A DNA stretch of 18,833 nt from Ignavibacteria bacterium (GCA_030835005.1 JAUQWT010000030.1:1-18833); one strand, 5' to 3'. Numbered from the stretch's first letter, positions 1-7,918 are shown. Numbers and translations: made by a program. Notes: a model not told the origin generated them from the sequence alone.

Positions 1-864
1 ATCAGGAAAAGAAAATTTAAGGTTGTTGCAGATTGTGTCAATTCATCCGGTTCTTATGTTATTCCGGAGTTACTTAGACAGCTTGGCTGCAAAGTTGTTA
101 AACTTGATTCAGACGGAAGCGGAGTATTTACCCGTAAGCCTGAACCCATCCCTGAAAACCTGAAACGGGTATGCCTAGAAGTAAAGAGGCAAAAAGCCGA
201 TATGGGAATTGTAGTAGATCCGGATGCCGATAGACTTGTTATTGTAACAGATAAAGGAGAGCCATTTGGTGAAGAAAATACGATAACAACTGCAATTAAG
301 CATGTACTGTCAAAAGTTAACCCTATAAAAAGGATCGCCGCCGTGAACTTATCCACTTCCAGATCTGCAGATGATGTCGTAAATTCTTTAGGCGGAAAAT
401 TGTTCAAAGCTCCGGTTGGCGAGATCAATGTCATCAAAAAGATGAAAGTGAACTCAGCCGTTATTGGAGGAGAGGGAAGCGGTGGGGTGATCCTGCCTGA
501 GGTTCATTATGGCAGGGATTCACTGGTTGGTATAGCTCTTATTTTGAGTGAGTTCGCTTCATTCAAAGGGAAAGTTTCTGATTACAAGATGAGCTTGCCG
601 GAATACTTTATAACTAAGTCAAAAATCAGCCTGTTGGGAATAGATCCGGATAAGATCTATTCATCACTTAAGAGGAAATACAGTCCATACCCTCAAAATT
701 TTGAAGATGGCCTGAGAATTGATTTTGAAAGCGGGTGGGCTAATTTCAGAAAATCAAATACGGAGCCCATAATGAGGATAATTACTGAGGCACAAACTCT
801 AAATGATGCTGAAAATCTGCAGAGAAAACTACAGTCTGAAATAAAATCGATCTTGAGAAAGTGA
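1..864 (+). CDS. glmM: Phosphoglucosamine mutase / phosphohexose mutase, 5'-truncated by the window
   Basis: Alpha-D-phosphohexomutase family; the likely reaction is glucosamine-6-phosphate to glucosamine-1-phosphate, feeding UDP-GlcNAc for peptidoglycan and LPS. The frame is open from base 1, so the ATG at 202 is internal; 287 codons are visible. Family members have roughly 450-460 residues, so about 170 are missing, including the phosphoserine loop. Visible motifs: the metal-binding loop DPDADR (D at 217, 223 and 229), the sugar-binding loop GGEGSGG (466-486), an HYGRDSLVGIAL segment just after it, and the C-terminal phosphate-binding motif RKSNTEP (748-768). The stretch KPEPIPENL also fits the family. 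The GEGSGG loop and following HYGRD resemble the GlmM-type enzyme of Bacteroidota/Chlorobiota. A phosphomannomutase/phosphoglucomutase is the main alternative because the substrate cannot be fixed from motifs alone. The family is sure; the substrate is moderately sure. Confidence 0.85.
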   Translation: MRKRKFKVVADCVNSSGSYVIPELLRQLGCKVVKLDSDGSGVFTRKPEPIPENLKRVCLEVKRQKADMGIVVDPDADRLVIVTDKGEPFGEENTITTAIKHVLSKVNPIKRIAAVNLSTSRSADDVVNSLGGKLFKAPVGEINVIKKMKVNSAVIGGEGSGGVILPEVHYGRDSLVGIALILSEFASFKGKVSDYKMSLPEYFITKSKISLLGIDPDKIYSSLKRKYSPYPQNFEDGLRIDFESGWANFRKSNTEPIMRIITEAQTLNDAENLQRKLQSEIKSILRK

Positions 865-871
865 ATCAAGA

Positions 872-912
872 GGATTTACTTTCATTTTTAGAATGTTAAA
901 TCCCTTTATTTT
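872..912 (+). terminator. Possible weak terminator after glmM
   Basis: The arms GGATTTA (872-878) and TAAATCC (897-903) are complementary over 7 bp with an 18-nt loop, followed by a T-rich run. The stem is AT-rich and the loop long, so this is only a weak candidate. It does lie directly after the glmM stop and before the next start at 959. Confidence 0.25.
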
Positions 913-958
913 ATCAATAATTTTTCGCTTATTTGCTGATATTAAAACCGGATAAACT

Positions 959-2008
959 ATGTCAAAGCTGCTTGAAGTTAAAAATCTCAAAACCTATTTT
1001 TATACAGATGACGGTATTGCAAAAGCCGTTGATGATGTAACATTTGATCTTGATAGCGGAGAAACCCTTGGTTTAGTGGGTGAATCAGGCTGCGGAAAGA
1101 GTGTTTCAGCACTATCTATAATGAGGCTTATACCTGACCCTCCCGGCAAGATCGTTGGAGGTGAAATCTTATTCAAAGGTAAAGATCTGGTAAAAATTAC
1201 AGATGATGAAATGCAGGATATTCGAGGAAATGATATTGCGATGATCTTCCAGGAACCAATGACTTCTTTAAACCCGGTTTTTTCATGCGGCTACCAGATA
1301 GATGAAGCGGTTATCCTACACCAGAAAGTATCAAAGGAAGAAGCAAGGAACCGTTCAATTGAAATGTTAAGACTGGTTGGTATTCCGGCTCCTGAACAGC
1401 GTTACAGAGAGTATCCCCATCAGTTATCCGGCGGCTTAAGACAAAGAGTAATGATCGCAATGGCTCTATCGTGCAATCCTGAAATTTTGATAGCAGACGA
1501 ACCGACAACTGCACTGGATGTAACCGTGCAGGCACAGATACTTGAACTTATAAGAAAATTGCAGGACGAGCTTGGCATGGGTGTTATTATGATAACACAT
1601 GATCTTGGAGTAATAGCTGAGATTACAAAGCGTGTTGCTGTAATGTACGCGTCTAAAGTAGCTGAGTATTCAAATTCTGAAGAGATATTCTACAATCCAA
1701 AACATCCTTATACTTTAGGACTTCTGAATTCCATACCTAAACTCAACAAAGGCCATGACAGGCTTGCAACAATTGAAGGAAATGTACCTGCTGCTACTAA
1801 CTATCCAACAGGTTGTCATTTCTGTACCAGGTGCAAATATGTTGATAGTAAATTATATACTTCTGATAGCAAATGCTGGAATATTGAGCCACCGCTGGAG
1901 CAGGTGAGCGGTAGCGGCACTATGCACACTGTTGCTTGCCATTACTGGAAAGATATAGAGATCCGCAGGCAAAAAGAAGGTGATGTAACTCCCGCAGCAG
2001 TTGTGTGA
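959..2008 (+). CDS. oppD: Oligopeptide/dipeptide ABC transporter ATPase (OppD/DppD type)
   Basis: Cytoplasmic ATPase that would power a peptide importer in the inner membrane. At 349 residues it has the usual OppD/DppD length. Motifs in order: Walker A GESGCGKS (41-48), Q-loop FQEPMTSLNP with Q98, signature LSGGLRQRV (156-164), Walker B ILIADE (176-181), D-loop, and switch histidine in THDLG (H214). The C-terminal oligopeptide-transporter extension has the conserved cysteines GC (286), RC (292), KC (306) and ACHYW (327), plus an extra C289. In some OppD/DppD proteins this cysteine set holds an iron-sulfur cluster. No partner OppF, permease or binding protein lies nearby: upstream is glmM, and downstream come a terminator and unrelated genes. 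The rest of the transporter must be elsewhere. No convincing Shine-Dalgarno is seen before the ATG. Confidence 0.93.
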   Translation: MSKLLEVKNLKTYFYTDDGIAKAVDDVTFDLDSGETLGLVGESGCGKSVSALSIMRLIPDPPGKIVGGEILFKGKDLVKITDDEMQDIRGNDIAMIFQEPMTSLNPVFSCGYQIDEAVILHQKVSKEEARNRSIEMLRLVGIPAPEQRYREYPHQLSGGLRQRVMIAMALSCNPEILIADEPTTALDVTVQAQILELIRKLQDELGMGVIMITHDLGVIAEITKRVAVMYASKVAEYSNSEEIFYNPKHPYTLGLLNSIPKLNKGHDRLATIEGNVPAATNYPTGCHFCTRCKYVDSKLYTSDSKCWNIEPPLEQVSGSGTMHTVACHYWKDIEIRRQKEGDVTPAAVV

Positions 2009-2033
2009 TCATGTAAAATGAATCGTTTTTTTT

Positions 2034-2057
2034 GCCCCGAATTAACGGGGCTTTTTT
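2034..2057 (+). terminator. Intrinsic terminator after oppD
   Basis: A perfect 6-bp G/C stem GCCCCG (2034-2039) / CGGGGC (2046-2051) with the 6-nt loop AATTAA is followed directly by TTTTTT. It starts 25 nt after the oppD stop and is directional for the plus strand: T, not A, precedes the stem, so it would not work on the minus strand. Confidence 0.9.
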
Positions 2058-2074
2058 ATTAAGTTAATCTCATT

Positions 2075-2365
2075 ATGATAGTAATAAATAAACCCGGTAA
2101 GACTAAAGAACAGCTGCTCTCTTCACTTGTGAATCTTAAGAAAGAATTCAGCAGACAAATTGCTGATAACAACATTGCTATTGTTGAAACACCAGAAGGC
2201 TACGATGTTAAGGCAGAAAAGACTGTTTTGTTCATGAAATTCTGGGTGGATGCGAAAATAATTGCAAAAGAAGGTAGTTTTGAGATAAGCTGGGACACAA
2301 ATGCTCCTAACAGCAAAGTAGAGGAGTCCTTAAGTTCAGTCAAAAGCATTTTGGAGAAGTTATAA
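2075..2365 (+). CDS. Small protein of unknown function (96 aa)
   Basis: Not recognised with confidence. The 96-residue soluble protein has no signal peptide, no membrane segment and no cysteine. From the residue pattern, a short beta strand (residues 2-5) is followed by an amphipathic helix (about 8-30), three strands (about 33-75, including VDAKIIAKEGSFEISWD) and a C-terminal helix (about 80-96). This strand-helix-strands-helix order and length recall the small polyhydroxyalkanoate-granule-associated family, but no diagnostic motif was found, so that is only a suggestion. It sits 17 nt after the oppD terminator and before an imperfect hairpin, so it is probably transcribed alone. There is no clear Shine-Dalgarno; codon use looks like that of its neighbours, and the reading frame is probably real. 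Confidence 0.6.
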   Translation: MIVINKPGKTKEQLLSSLVNLKKEFSRQIADNNIAIVETPEGYDVKAEKTVLFMKFWVDAKIIAKEGSFEISWDTNAPNSKVEESLSSVKSILEKL

Positions 2366-2422
2366 TATTAGTTAAATCCATGCTTCTAAGTATATTAGTC
2401 ATATTTAAATATGATTTTTGTC

Positions 2423-2442
2423 GCTTTCTGTAAAACAGAAGC
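2423..2442 (+). terminator. Imperfect hairpin between the 96-aa gene and korA
   Basis: The arms GCTT(T)CTGT and ACAGAAGC pair with one bulged T around an AAA loop. The following sequence contains TTCTTTTCTGTTT, T-rich but interrupted. It lies 57 nt after the stop of the small gene and 61 nt before korA. It could be a weak terminator or a leader hairpin of korA; the sequence alone does not decide. Confidence 0.35.
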
Positions 2443-2503
2443 TAAATCATTCTTTTCTGTTTAGATACTTCTTAATTTTGTAAACAAACATGAAAGGATA
2501 AAT

Positions 2504-3646
2504 ATGCAGACCCTGCAAAAAAAAACAGCGCTCAGAAACGGAAATCAAATGATTGCAGAAGGTGCCATTAAGGCCGGCTGCAAGTTTTTTGCCGGTTACC
2601 CAATAACTCCTGCATCTGGTGTTTACAAAGGAATGATCGACATGCTCCCGCAAAACCACGGGATTGCGATCAGCTCACCTGACGAAATTTCTGCTTTAGC
2701 TTATTGCGTTGGAGCATCAATGCGAGGATTTAAAGCCATGACAGCAACATCCGGTCCAGGTTGGGCGCTGATGATTGAGACTGTACAATATGCACTTATA
2801 ACCGAAACTCCGGTTGTCATCTGCGTTGTGCAGAGGCTTGGGCCCTGTACAGGCGGCGCAACTCAAGGGGGACAAGGAGATATCCTGATCACTGAGTTTG
2901 CCACAAGCGGCGGCTATACTATTCCCGTCCTTTACCCTTCATCAGCAAAGGAATGTTTCAGCTTAACAGTTGAGGCGTTTAACTGGGCTGAAAAGTATCG
3001 AACGCCGGTCATACTTCTATCTGATAAAGAAATAGGGATGACTACAGAAAGCCTTGACTATTCCGGACTGGATGACTTGAAGACTTTTGAAAGGGAAACC
3101 ATTCACAGAACTGACCCTGATTTTAAGAACTGGAAAATGTACGGATTTGACTCTCCCGATATGATCGCAAAGTTTGCGCCCGCCGGAGGAGATATTAAAG
3201 TGACTGCAACAGGCTCGGCTCATAATGCAATGGGTTATCTTAAGAAAAACGATTCGGAAACAGTTTCTACATTGCTCCATCTGGAGGAAAAGATCGTTTC
3301 GCACAGAAGAGAAATGGTTCTTGTTAGAGAAGATATACAGGATAATTCCAGCACACTAATCATCAGCTTCGGAATAACTGCGAGGACTATGAAAGATGCA
3401 GTTAAGATTGCACGAGGAAAACGCATAAGAGTATCTGCTCTTACAATTTACAGCATGTTTCCAGTGCCTGAAGAAAAGATCATCAATGCAGCCCGTGGGT
3501 GCAGAAGAGTGGTTATCCCTGAAGAAAACATAAATGGTCAATATAGAAAGATCATTGAACCGTTGTTAAAAGATAAAGAGGTAATTGGAATAAATAAAAC
3601 TGGCTCAATGATCACACCCGAAGAGATATTAGAAAGGATAATCTGA
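2504..3646 (+). CDS. korA: 2-oxoacid:ferredoxin oxidoreductase, alpha subunit
   Basis: Alpha subunit of a thiamine-diphosphate enzyme that interconverts a 2-oxoacid plus CoA with acyl-CoA, CO2 and reduced ferredoxin; 2-oxoglutarate is the likeliest substrate. At 380 residues it has the pyrimidine-binding domain (about 10-190) and the transketolase C-terminal-like domain II (about 280-380). Family motifs include AGYPITPAS near the N-terminus, TATSGPG, and QRLGPCTGGATQGGQGD. It begins directly with the alpha domain; the N-terminal gamma domain found in the roughly 600-residue KorA proteins of many bacteria is absent, and a gamma-like domain sits on the partner gene instead. AAAGGA (2493-2498) upstream is a reasonable ribosome binding site. 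The beta gene starts 2 nt after this stop, so the two should be translationally coupled. Another 2-oxoacid substrate (pyruvate, branched-chain) is possible. Confidence 0.9.
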   Translation: MQTLQKKTALRNGNQMIAEGAIKAGCKFFAGYPITPASGVYKGMIDMLPQNHGIAISSPDEISALAYCVGASMRGFKAMTATSGPGWALMIETVQYALITETPVVICVVQRLGPCTGGATQGGQGDILITEFATSGGYTIPVLYPSSAKECFSLTVEAFNWAEKYRTPVILLSDKEIGMTTESLDYSGLDDLKTFERETIHRTDPDFKNWKMYGFDSPDMIAKFAPAGGDIKVTATGSAHNAMGYLKKNDSETVSTLLHLEEKIVSHRREMVLVREDIQDNSSTLIISFGITARTMKDAVKIARGKRIRVSALTIYSMFPVPEEKIINAARGCRRVVIPEENINGQYRKIIEPLLKDKEVIGINKTGSMITPEEILERII

Positions 3647-3648
3647 TT

Positions 3649-4974
3649 ATGGACTCTCAGGAATCTTGCACATATATGACCCATGGTGCAGTAATGCCTT
3701 TCTGCAAAGGCTGCGGACACTCGAATGTATTAAAGAAACTGAATGATGCCCTTTTGTTCCTGCGGCTGGATCCAAAAGATGTATGCCTTGTAACTGATAT
3801 TGGCTGTATAGGTCTTGCAGATGCTCTCTTCGATAAAGTCCATACTATCCATACTACTCATGGCAGGTCAACCGGTTTTGCTACAGGTCTTGCAGTGGCT
3901 GATAAGGTGCTGGCAGGCAATAGGATGAAAGTGATAGTGCTGATTGGCGACGGAGGCTCAATGATAGGGCTTCTTCATATAGTCAACGCAGCACTGATGA
4001 ATGTTGATGTTACTGTCATTGTGGCAAACAATTTTTTGTTTGGCATGACAGGCGGACAGCAGTCATCACTTACTCCCGAGCATTTTGTGACACTAACCAC
4101 TCCTTTCGGCAGCATGAATCCATCATTGGATATTTGCAGGATCGTGGATGCATCCAAAGGGGGATTTATAGCGCGTAAAATTGCAACAGATAAAGACCTT
4201 ACTGATGTTTTGGCAAAAGCTATTTCATTTGATGGATTTTCTCTTGTCGAAATACTTGAATTATGTACTGAGCATGGCACAAGAAGAAATGACCTGAAAG
4301 GAAGCATGCTTGCTAAAATGGCAGAATATGAAGGGCACGAGCTGGGAGTGATAAAGGAGAATGAACAGCGAAAAGAGTTCAGCCTTAAATATGAGAGCGA
4401 TGTGCAAAGTCACACAAGTGAATTTAAGCAACCTGGTTTTATCAAACAGTCATCTGTACATAATCTTTCAAAAGCAGCAGGGATAGTTATTTCCGGAAGT
4501 GCAGGGGAAAGAGTCCAGTCTTCTGCGGCTATGCTTTGTGAGGCCGCTGTAGAATGCGGATTGAATACGACTCAGAAGAATGATAACCCGGTAACTCAGG
4601 GCTCCGGCTTTTCACTATCTGAAGTTATACTGAGCCCTGATGAGATAAACTATACCGGTGTCAGCAAGGCATCTTTTGTTATTATTTCCTCTGAAGCAGG
4701 TTTGAAAGAACTTAAAGCGCAAAACATTTTTAACAAGATAGATAACGGTACTGTTATTATAACAGATGAGGGTATTGAGCTAAGTAATAATGGCTATAAT
4801 GTAATTTCGCTTCCGCTTAGGAAATCCTGCGGTGCAGATAAAGCAACCTTGGGTGCGGTAGATTATGTAATCAGGAAATTTGAGTTATTCCCGCATTATG
4901 TGTTAAAAAAGGTGATTGAAAAGAAATTCGGAGTATATAATAAGGTCTTCAAATCCGAATATTATTCTCTCTGA
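3649..4974 (+). CDS. korB: 2-oxoacid:ferredoxin oxidoreductase, beta subunit fused to a C-terminal gamma-like domain
   Basis: Beta subunit carrying thiamine diphosphate and one [4Fe-4S] cluster. Residues 1 to about 245 form the catalytic part: FCKGCGH (C19, C22), TDIGC (C53) and LELC (C206) fit the four-cysteine cluster pattern of the family. GDGGS (100-104), NN (127-128) and GMTGGQ (132-137) form the diphosphate/Mg2+ site. KorB is usually about 280-340 residues; this one has 441. The extra part (about 275-441) aligns by eye with stand-alone gamma subunits: SEVILSPDEINY matches the usual SEVIIS-x-x-EIDYP stretch, followed by an ITD strand and a TLGA segment. The usual GGQG loop is SGSAGERV here (282-289), and the SYG-x-E-x-RGG segment is replaced by NPVTQGSG. 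A beta-gamma fusion is unusual for the family. No ferredoxin-like delta gene is adjacent. Confidence 0.9.
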   Translation: MDSQESCTYMTHGAVMPFCKGCGHSNVLKKLNDALLFLRLDPKDVCLVTDIGCIGLADALFDKVHTIHTTHGRSTGFATGLAVADKVLAGNRMKVIVLIGDGGSMIGLLHIVNAALMNVDVTVIVANNFLFGMTGGQQSSLTPEHFVTLTTPFGSMNPSLDICRIVDASKGGFIARKIATDKDLTDVLAKAISFDGFSLVEILELCTEHGTRRNDLKGSMLAKMAEYEGHELGVIKENEQRKEFSLKYESDVQSHTSEFKQPGFIKQSSVHNLSKAAGIVISGSAGERVQSSAAMLCEAAVECGLNTTQKNDNPVTQGSGFSLSEVILSPDEINYTGVSKASFVIISSEAGLKELKAQNIFNKIDNGTVIITDEGIELSNNGYNVISLPLRKSCGADKATLGAVDYVIRKFELFPHYVLKKVIEKKFGVYNKVFKSEYYSL

Positions 4975-4979
4975 TTTCA

Positions 4980-5480
4980 TTACACCATTTTTATGCTGTT
5001 TAGTTTTAATATCCAGCTAAGCTGCCCGATATGCATTGGCTCATGGCGTATAGCATGCATTATTACAGCGGACTTGGCTTTGGAACCACCAAAATTAGCT
5101 TCAATGTTATTATCTTCCTCTATCTGTTCGTCATCCATATTATTTAATATATCGATAGCACGCTTGTGGATTTCATCCATTTTTGAAAAGATCTCTTCCA
5201 CTGATGGGCCATTCTTAACTTCATCCGGATCGGAACCGAAGCCAAAATCATTCAGCCACTCTATACCCATACTCTGGCCGCCTATGCCTTCAATTATCAG
5301 GAAATGCTCAGTCCATACTAAATGGCCAAGTATCCAATATGCGGTATTGAACTTGACACCATTAAGTTCGTATTTTTTCTTCAGGTCAAGTCCCTCTAAT
5401 TTTGAGATGTAAAATTTGGATAGGTTTCTCGCCATTTCATAAGTTTGGATGAGAGTTTGTACTCTTGTATTATCTGCCAA
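4980..5480 (-). CDS. DinB-family protein (four-helix bundle, putative metal-dependent)
   Basis: 166 residues, typical of the DinB/YfiT-like superfamily, which includes thiol-dependent metalloenzymes and many uncharacterised proteins. The predicted metal triad is visible: H53 in LGHLVW, and H146 and H150 in RHEPMHIGQL. The start is TTG at 5480-5478, chosen because AAAGGAG lies 7 nt upstream on the minus strand, one of the clearest ribosome binding sites in the window. The next in-frame ATG (residue 16) would cut into the first helix. The gene converges on korB with only 5 nt between the two stops and no evident terminator. Function cannot be assigned; the family is well supported. Confidence 0.85.
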   Translation of the reverse strand: MADNTRVQTLIQTYEMARNLSKFYISKLEGLDLKKKYELNGVKFNTAYWILGHLVWTEHFLIIEGIGGQSMGIEWLNDFGFGSDPDEVKNGPSVEEIFSKMDEIHKRAIDILNNMDDEQIEEDNNIEANFGGSKAKSAVIMHAIRHEPMHIGQLSWILKLNSIKMV

Positions 5481-5744
5481 TTAATTTCTCCTTTTATACT
5501 ATTATTGGTTTGTTTTTAGAGTTTTACTTAAGATATACTGCTATATTAATTATCCGGTTTCGGAATGCTTCTTTCATAAAAAATGAATTTCGAAACAATT
5601 AAAGTAAGATCAGATAGAATACAATGCTGCTCTTTATTAGCTGTAGTAGCTTGGAGGGTCTAGAATTTGAATATTACATGGCTGTTCTTAAAAGCCTTCG
5701 TCAAACAATATTGCAGCTTTATGCAAAGATAGTTACAATGACCA

Positions 5745-6299
5745 TTATTTACAACTGTCTTTTAACCATTCCATAACTTTTCCCCATGCAGCATCAAAAT
5801 ACTCATACACTAAGTCCCAGTTTTTATCCTCCGGCCAGCCTAAGTGAGTTAAAACAACTTCAGTCTGATTCGGTGATGCTGATTTCAAGTTAACAACAAC
5901 CCACGTATAGTAGCCGGAGTTTCTTTCCTCCATGTATTTAGGAGGTGCATTCCAGCTAAATGTAAACATTTGATTAGGAAGAAATGAGAGCACTTTGCAG
6001 CCCTCGCTTCCTCTTAGACCTGCAGGAGCATCCTTACTAAAATATATCTCAAAAGAACCGCCTGGGATTAATTCAATCTTGTTATCTTCGCCAAAAAAAG
6101 TCAATAAACCTTCATGTGTTGTCCATTTGCTCCATACTTTATCTGTTGAACAATTAACAATCTGTGTTTTTATTATCTGCTTATCAGTAATTTTCATTAA
6201 TTGTCTATCATTTGAATTATCAGCTGTTTGTGAATGAATGTCTGAAATGAAGATGAAAAGAAAAACTGGAATCAAAAGCCCTATGAGTGATTTGACCAT
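5745..6299 (-). CDS. Exported SRPBCC / AHSA1-like domain protein
   Basis: 184 residues. The N-terminus (1-23) looks like a signal peptide: K3, then a hydrophobic core (LIGLLIPVFLFIFI) and a likely cut after HSQ. From residue about 38 it is a Bet v1-like SRPBCC domain of the AHSA1 group: a QIVNCSTDKVWSKWTT start, GLLTFFGEDNKIELIPGGSFEIYF, TFSWNAPP, VVLTHLGWPE and a C-terminal helix with AAWGKVMEWLKD. These domains form a hydrophobic ligand cavity; the ligand is unknown. Most AHSA1 proteins are cytoplasmic, so the signal peptide is notable. An internal ATG at residue 35 could start a cytosolic form but has no ribosome binding site. Same strand as the DinB gene, 264 nt away. Confidence 0.82.
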   Translation of the reverse strand: MVKSLIGLLIPVFLFIFISDIHSQTADNSNDRQLMKITDKQIIKTQIVNCSTDKVWSKWTTHEGLLTFFGEDNKIELIPGGSFEIYFSKDAPAGLRGSEGCKVLSFLPNQMFTFSWNAPPKYMEERNSGYYTWVVVNLKSASPNQTEVVLTHLGWPEDKNWDLVYEYFDAAWGKVMEWLKDSCK

Positions 6300-6443
6300 A
6301 ATATAGTTGTTTAGAATTTAAAGTCAGTTTTGATAAACCGGTTCTCAATTTGGTTGCTGCAAATATGGTACAAAGTAACTCCCTGCGCTTCTTGAAAATT
6401 GCTATATTTCCTTACGGTCTTTCCGGCAGTAGATAGTGAGCCA

Positions 6444-7889
6444 TTACACTAAATAGTCTATTTTGAGATCCAGTCTCACTACGTTTTCTATGTGAAATGT
6501 ATGAGGGAACATGTCTACGGGCTGAACTGACGAAATAGAGTATTTTCCCGAAAGCAATTGAAGATCCCTTGCCTGTGTTGCTGGATTGCAGGAAACATAA
6601 ATTATCTTCTTCGGCTTGTATTTTAATATGTATTCAGCAGCTTTAGGATGTATTCCGCTTCTAGGCGGGTCTAAAATGAATGTATCAAATTTATTTATGA
6701 GCTTTCCTTCCGGAATTTCGGTTTCCGGTGAGCTTAGTACTGCCAAATAATCCTTCACGTCCATTGCCATAAAACTGCAGTTAGTTACACCATTAATTGA
6801 GGCATTTGTATCAGCCATTTCAATTGATTCCCGGCTAAGCTCAACTCCATGAACACTTTTTACGAGTCCGGAAACATACAGAGATATTGCACCACAACCG
6901 CAATAAAGATCAAGTAAATGTTCGTCATTAGTAAAATCCCCAAGTTTAACAATCTGTTCAAAAAGCTTTTCGCACTGTTTGGAGTTTGTCTGAAAAAAAG
7001 ATCCGGGAGTTATCTTGAACTTATATTTGCCAATAATTTCTTCAATAAAGCCTTTGCCGTAAACCACATTTTGTGTTTCAGCATTTGCTACCTGTGCTCT
7101 TGAAGTTGAGATCGCATTTATTATAGTGGATACCTCAGGTACTTCTCTTTTAAGGCCTTCTGAATATTCCCTGATCAGTTCTGGTTCTTCACTAAATGTA
7201 ATCAGATTCACCATCAGATCACTGGTATTTGCTGATTGCCTAATAACAAGAAATCTCAGATAGCCTGAATGAATTTTCGATGAATAGATAGAAGTATTTC
7301 TTTCTTTGAAATAAACACGGGTGAAGTTAAGTATTCTGCTTGAAACATCAGACTGAAGGTAACACTTTCGGATATCAAGTATTTTGTCAATAAACCCGGG
7401 GATATGATAACCAAGCGCAAACGTTTTATCGGCAATGGGACTATCCATATCTTTGTCAGTAAGCCATCTATCATTTGAGAAAGAAAATTCCAGTTTGTTC
7501 CTGTAAAAGTAAATATTCTCAGAACCCAACACACCCGGTATTTCTATATCGCTGAATCCGCCTATCCTTTCAAAGGAGTCAAGAACAATTTTTCTTTTGA
7601 TCTCAAGCTGTTTGGAATAATTTATGTTCTGCATCTTGCAGCCATTGCAAGAACTGAAATATTCACATTCGGGTTCTACTCTGTTTTCAGAAGGTGAAAC
7701 AATGCTTTCCAGATTTGACTGAGCAAAGTTTTTCTTTGTTTTCTTTATGATGGCCTTAACTTTGTCTCCCGGAACAGTGCCGGGCACGAAAACAACAAAT
7801 TCACCGCCAATTCTGCCAATTCCGCTGCCTTCTGCTCCAATATCATCTATTGTAACTTCATATATTTCGTCCCTTTTGGGTCTATCCAT
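6444..7889 (-). CDS. rlmD: 23S rRNA (uracil-C5)-methyltransferase, RlmD/RumA type
   Basis: SAM-dependent methyltransferase making 5-methyluridine, in the family that modifies U1939 (RlmD) or U747 (RlmC) of 23S rRNA. At 481 residues it has an N-terminal TRAM domain (about 5-62, with GAEGSGIGRIGG and FVPGTVPGD). An iron-sulfur cysteine set follows: C75, C81, C84 (C-x5-C-x2-C) and C176. The SAM fold has FFQTNS, LLDLYCGCGAISL, GVELS and FILDPPRSG. The catalytic YVSCNP places C434 as nucleophile, and the general base is E468 in HIENV. Bacteroidota-type homologues are usually called RlmD, but position specificity (U1939, U747 or both) cannot be told here. Its start is 82 nt from the divergent kdsD start; no strong Shine-Dalgarno precedes the ATG. 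Confidence 0.93.
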   Translation of the reverse strand: MDRPKRDEIYEVTIDDIGAEGSGIGRIGGEFVVFVPGTVPGDKVKAIIKKTKKNFAQSNLESIVSPSENRVEPECEYFSSCNGCKMQNINYSKQLEIKRKIVLDSFERIGGFSDIEIPGVLGSENIYFYRNKLEFSFSNDRWLTDKDMDSPIADKTFALGYHIPGFIDKILDIRKCYLQSDVSSRILNFTRVYFKERNTSIYSSKIHSGYLRFLVIRQSANTSDLMVNLITFSEEPELIREYSEGLKREVPEVSTIINAISTSRAQVANAETQNVVYGKGFIEEIIGKYKFKITPGSFFQTNSKQCEKLFEQIVKLGDFTNDEHLLDLYCGCGAISLYVSGLVKSVHGVELSRESIEMADTNASINGVTNCSFMAMDVKDYLAVLSSPETEIPEGKLINKFDTFILDPPRSGIHPKAAEYILKYKPKKIIYVSCNPATQARDLQLLSGKYSISSVQPVDMFPHTFHIENVVRLDLKIDYLV

Positions 7890-7918
7890 TAATATTAGCT
7901 TTAATTAAAATTCTAATT

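Noticed and set aside
202..864. glmM starting at the ATG at 202
   Set aside because: The frame is open from base 1 and residues before 202 match the family (KPEPIPENL), so the gene enters from outside the window.
3017..3304. Open frame on the minus strand inside korA
   Set aside because: Lies wholly antisense to a well-supported gene, with no family motif or ribosome binding site; the same holds for other antisense frames inside oppD, korB, radA, fbp and the OstA-like gene.
4993..5412. 139-codon plus-strand frame opposite the DinB gene
   Set aside because: The minus-strand frame has the DinB histidine triad and a strong ribosome binding site; the plus frame is its mirror.
5582..5662. 26-codon small open frame in the gap between the DinB and SRPBCC genes
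   Set aside because: No ribosome binding site, no motif, and such a length is expected by chance.
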